A DNA stretch of 64,000 nt from Algoriphagus algorifonticola (GTDB lineage Bacteria > Bacteroidota > Bacteroidia > Cytophagales > Cyclobacteriaceae). Location: assembly GCF_007655305.1 (NCBI RefSeq), contig NZ_VLOG01000026.1, forward strand, positions 1 to 64,000, in the 5' to 3' direction. The notes beneath the pieces were generated by a model that saw only the letters and a list, made by a program, of their open reading frames with translations, was not told the origin of the DNA and made no database searches. The position numbers and the translations under genes were made by a program. Of this stretch, positions 51,652-60,977 are shown in pieces (within the stretch, counting starts at the first letter, position 1; every line of letters begins with the position of its first letter).

Positions 51652-52890
51652 TTATGACTTTGTCAATTGTTTTGCAATACTTGTTTGATAAGCTGACCAC
51701 GCAGGAATAAGAGAGGCCAGAATACCAACCCCTAACGCATAAACCAGTATCCAAAGTTCTCCTTTTAAGAAAATCCAAGCATCAAGCGAGGCAGCAACTC
51801 CCTGTTCATTTTGTGAAATAATTACGGCTAAAAAACTATGGCCTAAAAGAATCCCAACTAAAGCTCCAATACTGGTAAGAATGATTCCTTCCAAGAAAAT
51901 CAAAAATACCAATTGCCCTCTGGATGCTCCGATTACTCTTAATATGGCCAAATCGTATTTTCTTTCTTTCAAAGAATTATAAAGTGCTATGAAGATTCCT
52001 AAGCCCGAAATACCAATTAAGAGAAAAGCCAAGCCTTGAAGTAAACTTACACCTACGCCTAGCAACTCAAATAACCTAGCCATTTCAAAAGTAGGAGAAG
52101 CGGCTTGCATAGAAGTCCCTGAATTGATCATTCTCGGTAATTGCACAGCTGCCATAGGACTTCTGTATTGAATCAAGAGAGAAGTGACCTCCTTTGCTTG
52201 ATCTCCTTCAGGAAAGCCAGTTTTCGAAACTTCCTGATGCAGCTCGGAATGATCCTTTTCATCTTCTGACTCAGCCTCTTCTTCATGGGTATACCATACT
52301 GTTTCTATGGAGGTCAAAACCAATCTATCGATCACATTTCCACTTGGAGCAAGAATCCCTGCAACTTGATAGTCGTGCTCATGATCATGACTACCTACGC
52401 TGATCCCATGGCTGCTCTCAAAAGTATCTCCAACTTTGAGTCCCTCCCGCAAGGCAACAGTAGCACCTACTACCACCTCATACGGCTGTTCCCAAACTTT
52501 TCCCTGATCAAACTGAGCTTCAAAAAGGCCGAGATAGTCATGATTGGTTCCAACTATTCGATAGCCTTTATAATTGTCTCCAAGGGCAAGGGGGATGATA
52601 TTTTTAATCAAGCGACTTCTTGATAGCTTTTTAGCTTCTTCCAAAGGAATATTCCCTGTCGGGAAATCTATATGATAAACCCCAGATAAAATGAGCTGAA
52701 GTGGACTCCCTTTAGCACCGACCACTAAGTCTATGCCTTCTGCATCCTTGGTCATTTTATTTTCAAACTGATCCTGAACGAGCAGTAAAACAGTAATAAT
52801 TGCAAGGCCCAATGCCAATAAAATCACATTCAATCCAGTGGAAAGAGGCCTGAATGTCAAATACTTCCAGCTTAATCGAAATAAATTCAT
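51652..52890 (-). CDS. FtsX/MacB-type ABC permease with His/acid-rich loop
   Basis: 412 residues with the FtsX layout: one N-terminal transmembrane helix (about 20-38), a large extracytoplasmic domain, then three C-terminal helices. The large domain contains two clusters unlike standard LolC/MacB proteins: HGISVGSHDHEHDY (161-174, His at 161, 168, 170, 172) and a run of Glu, Asp and His at 202-219 (His at 202, 214, 218). Such patches often bind Zn, Ni or Cu. It overlaps the ATPase gene by 4 bases and is followed by the CxxC secreted protein. Substrate unknown; metal or lipoprotein-like cargo are the options. Confidence 0.8.
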   Translation of the reverse strand: MNLFRLSWKYLTFRPLSTGLNVILLALGLAIITVLLLVQDQFENKMTKDAEGIDLVVGAKGSPLQLILSGVYHIDFPTGNIPLEEAKKLSRSRLIKNIIPLALGDNYKGYRIVGTNHDYLGLFEAQFDQGKVWEQPYEVVVGATVALREGLKVGDTFESSHGISVGSHDHEHDYQVAGILAPSGNVIDRLVLTSIETVWYTHEEEAESEDEKDHSELHQEVSKTGFPEGDQAKEVTSLLIQYRSPMAAVQLPRMINSGTSMQAASPTFEMARLFELLGVGVSLLQGLAFLLIGISGLGIFIALYNSLKERKYDLAILRVIGASRGQLVFLIFLEGIILTSIGALVGILLGHSFLAVIISQNEQGVAASLDAWIFLKGELWILVYALGVGILASLIPAWSAYQTSIAKQLTKS

Positions 52891-53519
52891 GCGCCTTTAA
52901 CTTCAATAAATTGAGGAATATGATCTTTAACCCGTTGATCGTGAGTCACTATAATTAAAGCCGCTCCTATTTTTTTTGCTTGAGTTTGTAAAAGGTTCAA
53001 AACTTTAAAAGTATTCTCATCATCCAAACTTGAGGTAGGTTCATCTGCCAAAATCAACTTGGGAGAATTTACCAATGCTCTTGCAATGGAAACTCTTTGT
53101 GCTTCTCCCTCGCTCAGGTTTTGAACTCTAGACTTGGATTTTACTCCTATGCCCAGCTCATCCAATAAGCGATTGATTTCCTGACCCTTTTTCTTGGAAA
53201 AATAATGAGCCATTTGAAGATTTTCCTCCACTGTCAATGGAGCTAACAAATGAGGTTTTTGAAATACGATACCGATATTTTTACCTCTAAAAAGATCTAG
53301 ATTTGAGCCTTGTATTGAGTTTAGATCCACTCCGTCAATGCATACACTTCCCCTGTGAGGCATTAGCAAACCACCCAAAATATTTAATAAAGTTGTCTTT
53401 CCACTTCCTGATTTACCAAGAACCAAGAGAGCTTCATTAGCTTTTAAATGAATATCAGGAAAAGAAAGAGGAGCTTGGCCCGGATGGGAATATTGAATAT
53501 TTTCAGTTGAAATCAACAT
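52887..53519 (-). CDS. LolD/MacB-type ABC ATPase
   Basis: 210 residues. Walker A GKSGSGKTT, signature LSEGEAQRVSIARAL, Walker B LILADEPTSSLD and the H-loop VTHD are all present. It belongs to the FtsE/LolD class that pairs with FtsX-type permeases, and its permease gene overlaps by 4 bases. It starts 1 base after the receiver-kinase gene stop, so sensor and transporter are transcribed together. Confidence 0.9.
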   Translation of the reverse strand: MLISTENIQYSHPGQAPLSFPDIHLKANEALLVLGKSGSGKTTLLNILGGLLMPHRGSVCIDGVDLNSIQGSNLDLFRGKNIGIVFQKPHLLAPLTVEENLQMAHYFSKKKGQEINRLLDELGIGVKSKSRVQNLSEGEAQRVSIARALVNSPKLILADEPTSSLDDENTFKVLNLLQTQAKKIGAALIIVTHDQRVKDHIPQFIEVKGA

Positions 53520-53520
53520 T

Positions 53521-54696
53521 TTACATTACAGGGATTTTCACTTCAAAGGTAGTTCCTTTATTCACCTCACTTGAAAAGTTTATTTCTCCGTTCATAACTT
53601 CTATACATTTTTTGACAATGGAAAGCCCCAAACCTGATCCTTCCACAATACCCACATTCTTTGCTCGGAAAAAACGATCAAACAGCTGACTTTGTTCTGA
53701 TTTGGGAATTCCAATTCCATTATCTACCACAGTTCCCAAAAGATGTCCATTCTGAAAGTCTAATTTGAAAAAGACCTCACTCCCATCTTTGGAGTATTTG
53801 ACCGCATTGGAAAGTAAATTCTCGAAGGTTTGGTATAGAATTTCACTATCTGAAACAATAGTTTTAGGCAGGTCACCCAATTCTGTTTTAATCGTCACAT
53901 CATTTTCGATACCGGCTTTAACGGTATCCAGCAACTCCTTAACAAAAGCTCCCAAAAACATCTTTTTAGGCTTGAATTCCATTTTGTTTGCGTCTGCCTT
54001 TCCAAAGAATAGCACACTGGTGAGCAGGTTGTTTAGGGCACGAACAGAATTTTCGATTTTCATCGCATGCTTGGCGATCTTTTGCTTGAACGGATGATCT
54101 TTTTCAGCATACATCTGTAGCAGTTGAGCAGAGCTCAATATAGAGGTCAATGGAGTTTTAAACCCATGAGATACATTTAAGACAATCCTGGATTTCAATT
54201 CATTAATTTCTCTTTCCTTCTCAAGGGCTTTGGTCAACTCTTTGTTTGCTTCATAAAGCTCAGCCGTCCGGATTTTCACTTTCTCTTCCAGTTCATTATT
54301 CAGCTTTTGTAATTCTTTCTCCTTGCGATCTTTAAAAATCGCCAATTCAATTACCATGTTGAGTTCACGGATATTGAAGGGCTTGATCACATAGGCACTA
54401 GGATTGGTGCCCACGACTTTATTAAGGGTTTCGGCATCCGAACTGGCGCTAAGGTATACGACCGGAATATCAAACTTTTCATTGATAATCTCAGTGGTAG
54501 TGATTCCATCGAGTTCACCGGCAAGATTGATGTCCATCATCACAATATCTGCATGACTTTCATCGAGCAGGTCCAAAGCTTTTTCACCTGTATCTGCTAT
54601 ACCAATAATTTCGTGATTGTTTTTTTCCAAGGCCCTTTGCAATAAAAGAGCTGAGACTGAGTCATCTTCAACGATGAGAATTTTAAGGCTAAACAT
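53521..54696 (-). CDS. Receiver domain fused to histidine kinase with altered H-box
   Basis: 391 residues. The N-terminal receiver is complete: acidic DD at 11-12, phospho-acceptor Asp55 (MMDIN), Ser83 and Lys105 (IKPF). A coiled-coil linker (125-170) leads to a HisKA region reading NVSHGFKTPLTSI. His177 is kept, but the normally adjacent Glu/Asp is Gly178. The HATPase domain has N box ENLLSNAVKYS and G boxes DNGIGIP and GSGLGLSI. It follows the large sensor kinase by 47 bases and probably receives phosphate from it. No DNA-binding domain is present, so output is through the kinase or protein contacts. Confidence 0.85.
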   Translation of the reverse strand: MFSLKILIVEDDSVSALLLQRALEKNNHEIIGIADTGEKALDLLDESHADIVMMDINLAGELDGITTTEIINEKFDIPVVYLSASSDAETLNKVVGTNPSAYVIKPFNIRELNMVIELAIFKDRKEKELQKLNNELEEKVKIRTAELYEANKELTKALEKEREINELKSRIVLNVSHGFKTPLTSILSSAQLLQMYAEKDHPFKQKIAKHAMKIENSVRALNNLLTSVLFFGKADANKMEFKPKKMFLGAFVKELLDTVKAGIENDVTIKTELGDLPKTIVSDSEILYQTFENLLSNAVKYSKDGSEVFFKLDFQNGHLLGTVVDNGIGIPKSEQSQLFDRFFRAKNVGIVEGSGLGLSIVKKCIEVMNGEINFSSEVNKGTTFEVKIPVM

Positions 54697-54743
54697 TTAA
54701 ACTTTGGATCCCGGTTAAGAATAGATTAGGAAAAATACAAAAA

Positions 54744-57700
54744 TTATGATTCTGACAATGGAATTTCAACTATTACTCTCGTCCCTTTATTTTTAGCGCT
54801 CTCCAGATGGATGCCTCCTTTCAATAATTCCAAAAGATTTTTGGTAATGGTCATGCCCAAACCTGTTCCCTCAAACTTTCGCTGATTTCCACTACTCTCT
54901 TGTTCAAAAGGGTCAAAAACCTTTTGAAGAAAATCTTCCTCCATACCAACTCCATTATCCAGAATCTCTATTTTCAGAAGATCACCAACATGGTCTACAG
55001 TCATTTTCACCACACCTGATTCGGTGTATTTCATGGCATTTCCGATGAGGTTATTGATGATCATTTCCAAGAAACGTTTATCCGAACTTCCTTCTATTCT
55101 ATCTTTTAGAAATTCAAGTTTTAATTGAAGTCCTTTTCGTTCCGCATGAGAAAAATAGGGTTTCATGATCGCAGATATAAAAGCTTTAACGTCAAAGAAA
55201 GAATAAGATACCTGCATTTTATTTGCCTCGATTTTTGCCATATCCAAAATCGAGGAAATAGTGGTGAGCAACCTTTCACCACTCTGAAGAATCAAATCCA
55301 ACTCCGAAAGTAATTTGGGGTCTTTAGAATATTTCATCATGATATGTTCCGTACCTCCCAAAATCACATTCAGTGGGGTTCTGATTTCATGACTCACATT
55401 CGACAATAAACTCGTCTTAAACCTATTGGCTTCTTCCGCTTTTTCTTTTGCCTCAGTCAGCTTTTTTTCAATCTGCCTTTCAATCGTCACATCTCGAAAG
55501 ACCGTCAAAATCAATCGCCCTTCCTGAATATCAGAATTAATCACTTTAGTGTAAACCTCCATTTCCAGACTTTGATTACTCCATTTCACCTCCTGCAAAA
55601 AGGTCAAACCAATTGTATCCAGTTGGTCCAATGTTTTTTGAAAATTCATGAAAAATTTAGTGTCTTCAAGGATTTCCTGAAAATTCTCTCCCTCCAAATC
55701 CTCTGTAGATTTTTTCACCAAAAAAGCAAAAGAAGGATTAGCAGCAACTATTTTTTTTCCATCAATACTCAACAACAAGGCATCTTTGGAGCTATCCCAT
55801 ACATTTTTGAATTGCTCTTCTGCATGCACTTTTTCTTTATCTTTTTTAGACAATACGCTCTCCAAAACCCCCAATTTTCTCAATTGGTCGAAAAATGAAT
55901 TGATAAAAAACCCTACCCCCACCAGAAACAGAGCAAGCATTATCAAAAACCAGGCTCTGAGATAAAAGGGCCTTAAAACCGTGAAAACTGGTGTAGTGAT
56001 AGCATCAGAGAAATTGGTCCCTTCATAGGAAGCTTTAATTTCTACCTGGTATTCCCCAGCAGGCAGATTGGGCAAAAATATTCTCGAAGATTTGGGGTTT
56101 TTAAGGACCTCCCAATTTTCATTTAGGCCTATTACTCTATAATGAACCCATAATTCATCTTCCTCATTGAACCCAATAGCTGAATAATTAATTTCAAGGG
56201 TATTTTTCTCATACGGCACCTTCAACTCAGCACCTTCTTCAATCTGATTCCCACCCAAGAAAATGGAATTCAAATGTAATTTGGGCTCCCCCTGAGCAAA
56301 AAACTGCTCATCAGGCTTAAAAATGGAAAATCCATCTAAAGTTCCAATTAGAATCAAACCTCGGTTCCCTTCTATCAATGCACCCCGGTTGGTCTCATTA
56401 TCTGCCAATCCATTTTGACTGTTCAAATGCTTGATTTGCAATTGATCTATTTTAAAAATTCCATCATCGGTTCCTAGCCAGATCACTCCTTTCGAGTCTT
56501 TCAGAATTGAAAAAACCGCTCGGTTTACAGTGTTGCCATTCACTTCAAAAGGAAGGATTGTATCATTTTTTATGATTTTCAAACCAGTCTCGGTGCCTAA
56601 CAAAATCCCATTTTCTGTTTCCAGATAATCATACCCCTCTGCAATTAAAAGCCCATTTTCCTGAATGATTCTTCTTTCATTTACAAGTCTACTAGCCCTG
56701 ATTATTATTTTTCTTCCATCTGATAGTTTTCCGGCTTTTCGAAGGTGGTAGAAGCCATTCATGATTTCTTCCAGCTGTGACTTCAGAGAATTTGAATACA
56801 AATTCTGAAAATTACCTTTCGTGGAAGCTAAATACACAGACTTTGGAGTGGTGATCATCAAGGAATCACCAAATGCATATACTGAAGAGACTCCCTCTTT
56901 TTCGGGATGCGGAAAAATCTGTAGGTTTCCCGTCTTCACATTATATTTTCCTACTCCCCGAATATTGGCCGAAAACCAAATTGTATTCTCATCTTGAATA
57001 GAAAAATTCACGATTCTACTATTAGGAATCACTCCGGAATTGGAGTCCACATAGATATTATGGATACCACTTCTAGAAACTTTTTGTATTCCATTATTAA
57101 ACCCAATTAAATAGGAGTCCTCTCCCGGTATAGTTGAAATGGCAGTCACTTCATCACTCAACAAGCCTGAAACCTGTGCATTGTAAGTCTGGAAGGCTAA
57201 ACTATTAAGGTTAACTAAGCCTCTACTCGTTACAATCCACAAAACTCCTTCTCTGTCAATCAAAAAATCATGGATATAAAATACTCTGAAAAGGGGCTCT
57301 AGGTTAATATCCAAAAATCGCTGGGAACCATAGCTTAGTTTTCTCAGATTTGAATTAAAGAAATAGAAAACGCTCCCTTTTGAAAACTGTAAATCGAAAT
57401 AATCCCGAAGGAATGTAAAATCTTTTTTAAGGTTAGAATCAATAATTTCTGAGGCATTAAGTTCAGAACTACCTTTTGCCAAATAGTTACTTCCTAAAAA
57501 ATAAAATTCTCCTGTTTCAGGAGACTTCTTAACCATCACAGGAGGTGAGGGTAAGATGGAGTTTTCCCAGTTGTATTCTTCAAATTTACCATTGATAAAT
57601 CTTAGAGTGGAGTTTGAAAGAAAAAATATCGGATAGTCTCTACTGCCTCCCAAGTGACCCAATTTTCCCCAGTCTTTGTTTTTCTTATAGAAAACATGAG

Positions 57701-58178
57701 CTTGTTCTCCTTCCCTCCAAAATATCAACTCATAATTCGTGTCCAGCACATACTCCTTTTCCTTCCCCTTCCCTCTTGTGCTGAAGAAAATATAAAACAC
57801 ATCATTGTCTCTCAGCTTTTCAGGAAAACTGACTTCTTTCCAACTTCCATAGCCTCCTTTCAAAAATTTACCATAGCCTCGGTCATTGTATAACCAAATC
57901 ATTCCATCCTCATCTTTATGGATATTGATTTGATAATCGAAAAGCGATTTTAAGCTATCAGGTAGTTCATAGGTTTGAAATCCATCTGAGAAAAATATAC
58001 CTCTTGTTGTGGAAAACCATATCCTACCCAAAGTATCCTGCTCTACCTGAAAAACCGTTTGTACAGGCAGCTGAACCCCTTTAGGATTAGAATTGAATTT
58101 AAATGTTTGTGCCTGGGTGGCTACACTGATCACTGTAAAGGTGATTAAGAGCAGAAACCTCAGGGTGTTAAGTTTCAT
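54744..58178 (-). CDS. Large two-component propeller sensor histidine kinase
   Basis: 1144 residues. A signal peptide (FLLLITFTVISVATQAQ) is followed by a periplasmic double propeller of about 700 residues built from Reg_prop repeats (DTLGRIWFSTTRGIF, DSKGVIWLGTDDGIFKI). A Y_Y_Y domain follows (ELWVHYRVIGLNENW), then one transmembrane helix (AWFLIMLALFLVGVGFFI), a PAS domain, a HisKA with normal NVSHEIRTPLN, and a HATPase (DNGVGME, GTGLGMTITKNLL). This is the sensor half of a hybrid two-component system, but the receiver and AraC output of classical HTCS proteins are missing. The next gene supplies a receiver. The ligand is unknown. Confidence 0.9.
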   Translation of the reverse strand: MKLNTLRFLLLITFTVISVATQAQTFKFNSNPKGVQLPVQTVFQVEQDTLGRIWFSTTRGIFFSDGFQTYELPDSLKSLFDYQINIHKDEDGMIWLYNDRGYGKFLKGGYGSWKEVSFPEKLRDNDVFYIFFSTRGKGKEKEYVLDTNYELIFWREGEQAHVFYKKNKDWGKLGHLGGSRDYPIFFLSNSTLRFINGKFEEYNWENSILPSPPVMVKKSPETGEFYFLGSNYLAKGSSELNASEIIDSNLKKDFTFLRDYFDLQFSKGSVFYFFNSNLRKLSYGSQRFLDINLEPLFRVFYIHDFLIDREGVLWIVTSRGLVNLNSLAFQTYNAQVSGLLSDEVTAISTIPGEDSYLIGFNNGIQKVSRSGIHNIYVDSNSGVIPNSRIVNFSIQDENTIWFSANIRGVGKYNVKTGNLQIFPHPEKEGVSSVYAFGDSLMITTPKSVYLASTKGNFQNLYSNSLKSQLEEIMNGFYHLRKAGKLSDGRKIIIRASRLVNERRIIQENGLLIAEGYDYLETENGILLGTETGLKIIKNDTILPFEVNGNTVNRAVFSILKDSKGVIWLGTDDGIFKIDQLQIKHLNSQNGLADNETNRGALIEGNRGLILIGTLDGFSIFKPDEQFFAQGEPKLHLNSIFLGGNQIEEGAELKVPYEKNTLEINYSAIGFNEEDELWVHYRVIGLNENWEVLKNPKSSRIFLPNLPAGEYQVEIKASYEGTNFSDAITTPVFTVLRPFYLRAWFLIMLALFLVGVGFFINSFFDQLRKLGVLESVLSKKDKEKVHAEEQFKNVWDSSKDALLLSIDGKKIVAANPSFAFLVKKSTEDLEGENFQEILEDTKFFMNFQKTLDQLDTIGLTFLQEVKWSNQSLEMEVYTKVINSDIQEGRLILTVFRDVTIERQIEKKLTEAKEKAEEANRFKTSLLSNVSHEIRTPLNVILGGTEHIMMKYSKDPKLLSELDLILQSGERLLTTISSILDMAKIEANKMQVSYSFFDVKAFISAIMKPYFSHAERKGLQLKLEFLKDRIEGSSDKRFLEMIINNLIGNAMKYTESGVVKMTVDHVGDLLKIEILDNGVGMEEDFLQKVFDPFEQESSGNQRKFEGTGLGMTITKNLLELLKGGIHLESAKNKGTRVIVEIPLSES

Positions 58179-58239
58179 AAAGGCTAAATTAGAAAAAGAT
58201 GCCGTATGTCAAATAAAGTGGATATTGTTGATATATTCT

Positions 58240-58269
58240 TTTGTCAGCGGTCGGTTTCTCTTATTTTTG
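58240..58269 (+). promoter_or_regulatory. sucD promoter
   Basis: TTTG at 58240-58243, 18 bases, then TATTTTTG at 58262-58269, matching TAnnTTTG. The leader is about 17 bases to the ATG at 58293, which also rules out the ATG at 58206 as the start. Confidence 0.55.
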
Positions 58270-58292
58270 TGCCAAACTTTAAAAATCGACGC

Positions 58293-59174
58293 ATGAGTGT
58301 ACTAGTCAATAAAAATTCCAAGGTAATCGTACAAGGATTCACCGGATCTGAGGGCTCTTTTCACGCACAGCAAATGATCGAGTATGGCACCAATGTAGTA
58401 GGTGGTGTAACTCCAGGAAAAGGAGGCTCAACTCATTTAGAAAAGCCAGTGTTTAATTCTGTAGAAGAAGCTGTTCAGAAGACTGGTGCAGATACCTCTA
58501 TCATTTTTGTTCCACCTGCTTTCGCGGCTGATGCAATTATGGAAGCAGCTGATGCAGGAATCAAAGTAATCATCGCTATCACGGAAGGTATTCCTGTAGC
58601 TGATATGATGAAGGCTAAGCCTTATATCAAAGAAAGAGGAGCTATCTTGATTGGGCCAAACTGTCCGGGTGTAATCACTCCTGGAGAAGCGAAAGTAGGT
58701 ATCATGCCTGGCTTCGTGTTCAAGCAAGGAAGAATCGGTATCGTGTCCAAGTCTGGAACCTTGACCTACGAAGCAGCGGATCAAGTTGCCAAGGCTGGTT
58801 TGGGTGTATCTACCGCTATCGGTATCGGTGGCGACCCTATCATCGGAACCTCTACCAAGCAGGCTGTTCAAATGCTCATGGAAGATCCTGAGACTGATGC
58901 CATCGTAATGATTGGAGAAATCGGAGGAAACTATGAAGCAGAAGCGGCTAAGTGGATCAGAGAGACAGGAAACAAAAAACCTGTTGTTGGATTTATCGCT
59001 GGACAGACAGCACCTCCAGGAAGAAGAATGGGACACGCAGGTGCCATCATCGGAGGAGCAGATGATACAGCTGTAGCCAAAATGAGAATCATGAGAGAAA
59101 ACGGAATTCACGTTGCAGAATCTCCTGCCGAAATTGGTGCTGTAATGGCCAAGGTTTTGGGCGTAAACGCTTAA
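58293..59174 (+). CDS. sucD: Succinate-CoA ligase (ADP-forming) alpha subunit
   Basis: 293 residues from the ATG at 58293 ([21 protein letters not shown]), matching the family N-terminus and length. CoA-binding domain: [18 protein letters not shown]. Catalytic domain: [30 protein letters not shown], and GHAGAII with the phospho-His. It makes succinate and ATP from succinyl-CoA in the TCA cycle, and so also consumes the product of methylmalonyl-CoA mutase. The beta-subunit gene sucC is not in the window. Confidence 0.96.
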   Translation: MSVLVNKNSKVIVQGFTGSEGSFHAQQMIEYGTNVVGGVTPGKGGSTHLEKPVFNSVEEAVQKTGADTSIIFVPPAFAADAIMEAADAGIKVIIAITEGIPVADMMKAKPYIKERGAILIGPNCPGVITPGEAKVGIMPGFVFKQGRIGIVSKSGTLTYEAADQVAKAGLGVSTAIGIGGDPIIGTSTKQAVQMLMEDPETDAIVMIGEIGGNYEAEAAKWIRETGNKKPVVGFIAGQTAPPGRRMGHAGAIIGGADDTAVAKMRIMRENGIHVAESPAEIGAVMAKVLGVNA

Positions 59175-59213
59175 TAAATTGTTACTATCGGGTGACCGAT
59201 AAACCATAAATTG

Positions 59214-59248
59214 AAACCGCTTCGATTGAGTTCGAGGCGGTTTTTTTC
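59214..59248 (+). terminator. sucD terminator
   Basis: Stem AAACCGC / GCGGTTT (59214-59220 with 59237-59243), loop 16 with some internal pairing, then a T run. A small hairpin TATCGG-GTGA-CCGATA at 59186-59201, with a GNRA-type loop, lies between the sucD stop and it. Confidence 0.75.
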
Positions 59249-59310
59249 TTATGTCTAACTTCTGATTTCATATTTAAAAATCTACCTTTGCCGCTTCAAT
59301 TTCTTGCCTT

Positions 59311-60942
59311 ATGATTTCAGTAGACAATGTGACCGTTCTGCATGGCGGCACGGCGCTTTTCAGTAATATCTCCTTTGCCATCAATGAAAATGATAAAATC
59401 GCCTTGATGGGAAAAAATGGAGCTGGTAAATCCACGCTTTTGAAAATTATTGCAGGGCAATCCAAACCAACTTCAGGAGCTGTTTCTGCACCAAAGGATT
59501 ATGTTGTCGCTTATTTGCCCCAACACCTTTTGACGAGCGATGACTGTACTGTCATGGATGAAACTGCCAAGGCTTTTGCTAGCTACTTGGACATGAAGGC
59601 TGAGATCGAAAGAATCAACGAGGAGCTGACTGTAAGAACAGACTATGAATCCGAAGAATATTATAAGCTAATTGAGCAGGTTTCTGAATTAAGCGAAAAA
59701 TTCTACGCCATCGAAGAGGTCAATTATGAAGCAGAAGTTGAGAAGGTACTTTTAGGCCTGGGGTTCGAACGGGATGATTTGCAAAGATCCACTTCTGAAT
59801 TCTCCGGCGGATGGAGAATGCGAATTGAATTGGCTAAAATCCTTTTACAGAAACCGGACCTTATTCTATTGGATGAGCCTACCAATCACCTGGACATTGA
59901 ATCCATACAATGGCTCGAGGAGTTTTTGATTTCTAAGGCCAAGGCTGTAGTGGTGATCTCCCACGATAGAGCTTTTGTGGACAATATTACTACCAGAACC
60001 ATTGAGGTTACCATGGGTCGTATCTATGACTACAAGGCCAAATACTCTCACTACCTAGAACTGAGAAAAGAGCGTAGAGAACAACAGCAAAAGCATTACG
60101 AAGAGCAGCAGAAATTTATCGCAGAAACTACCCAGTTCATCGAACGTTTCAAAGGTACTTATTCCAAGACCCTGCAAGTTCAATCCCGTGTGAAAATGCT
60201 GGAAAAACTGGAACTCGTGGAAGTAGATGAGGTAGATACTTCTGCTTTAAAGCTTCGCTTCCCTCCTTCTCCAAGATCTGGAAAATATCCAGTCATTGTG
60301 GATGAAATGAGCAAGTCTTATGGCGATCATGTGGTTTTCAAAGATGCTTCCATGACCATTGAGCAAGGGCAGAAAGTAGCTTTTGTCGGAAAAAATGGAG
60401 AAGGTAAATCAACCATGATCAAAGCCATCATGGGCGAGATTGACTACGAAGGAAAATGCGAGCTGGGTCATAATGCTTTGATTGGATACTTTGCACAAAA
60501 CCAAGCTTCCCTTTTGGATGAGAGTCTAACCATCTTCGAAACAATCGACCAGATTGCTGTAGGTGAAATCCGAACCAAGATCAAGGATTTGTTGGGTGCT
60601 TTCATGTTCAAAGGAGATGATATCAACAAAAAAGTAAAAGTCCTTTCCGGTGGGGAAAAAACCCGATTGGCGATGATCAAGCTTTTATTGGAGCCTGTCA
60701 ATTTGTTGATTCTAGATGAACCAACCAATCACTTGGATATGAAAACCAAAGACATCATCAAAGATGCATTGAAAGCATTTGACGGTACCTTGGTGGTGGT
60801 TTCACACGACCGTGATTTCTTAGATGGCTTGGTAACCAAAGTGTTTGAATTTGGAAATAAAAGAGTGAAAGAACACTTTGAGGATATCAATGGATTCTTG
60901 AGAAATAAAAAAATGGAAAATCTCAGAGAGGTAGAAAGATAA
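59311..60942 (+). CDS. ABC-F family ATPase (translation factor type)
   Basis: 543 residues, two ABC cassettes in one chain and no membrane helices. Walker A is GKNGAGKST and GKNGEGKST; signatures are FSGGWRMRIELA and LSGGEKTRLAM; Walker B is LILLDEPTNHLD and LLILDEPTNHLD. The linker (about 240-305) is a long charged helix pair (ERREQQQKHYEEQQKF), as in ribosome-binding ABC-F proteins such as YbiT and EttA. It probably acts on stalled ribosomes; antibiotic resistance is not suggested by anything seen. TACCTTTG at 59283-59290 could be its -7 promoter element, though the -33 part is weak. Confidence 0.9.
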   Translation: MISVDNVTVLHGGTALFSNISFAINENDKIALMGKNGAGKSTLLKIIAGQSKPTSGAVSAPKDYVVAYLPQHLLTSDDCTVMDETAKAFASYLDMKAEIERINEELTVRTDYESEEYYKLIEQVSELSEKFYAIEEVNYEAEVEKVLLGLGFERDDLQRSTSEFSGGWRMRIELAKILLQKPDLILLDEPTNHLDIESIQWLEEFLISKAKAVVVISHDRAFVDNITTRTIEVTMGRIYDYKAKYSHYLELRKERREQQQKHYEEQQKFIAETTQFIERFKGTYSKTLQVQSRVKMLEKLELVEVDEVDTSALKLRFPPSPRSGKYPVIVDEMSKSYGDHVVFKDASMTIEQGQKVAFVGKNGEGKSTMIKAIMGEIDYEGKCELGHNALIGYFAQNQASLLDESLTIFETIDQIAVGEIRTKIKDLLGAFMFKGDDINKKVKVLSGGEKTRLAMIKLLLEPVNLLILDEPTNHLDMKTKDIIKDALKAFDGTLVVVSHDRDFLDGLVTKVFEFGNKRVKEHFEDINGFLRNKKMENLREVER

Positions 60943-60944
60943 AA

Positions 60945-60972
60945 AAATCCCGAGTTTTCAGCTCGGGATTTT
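60945..60972. terminator. Bidirectional terminator between ABC-F and NIPSNAP genes
   Basis: Stem ATCCCGAG / CTCGGGAT (60947-60954 with 60962-60969), loop 7, A run on the left and T-rich on the right. It serves both convergent genes. Confidence 0.88.
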
Positions 60973-60977
60973 CTTTT

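Noticed and set aside
58437..59207. 256-codon open frame on the minus strand inside sucD
   Set aside because: Fully antisense to a certain sucD gene. The protein is low-complexity (Ser, Arg, Cys, His-rich) as mirror frames of conserved genes often are, and has no domain.
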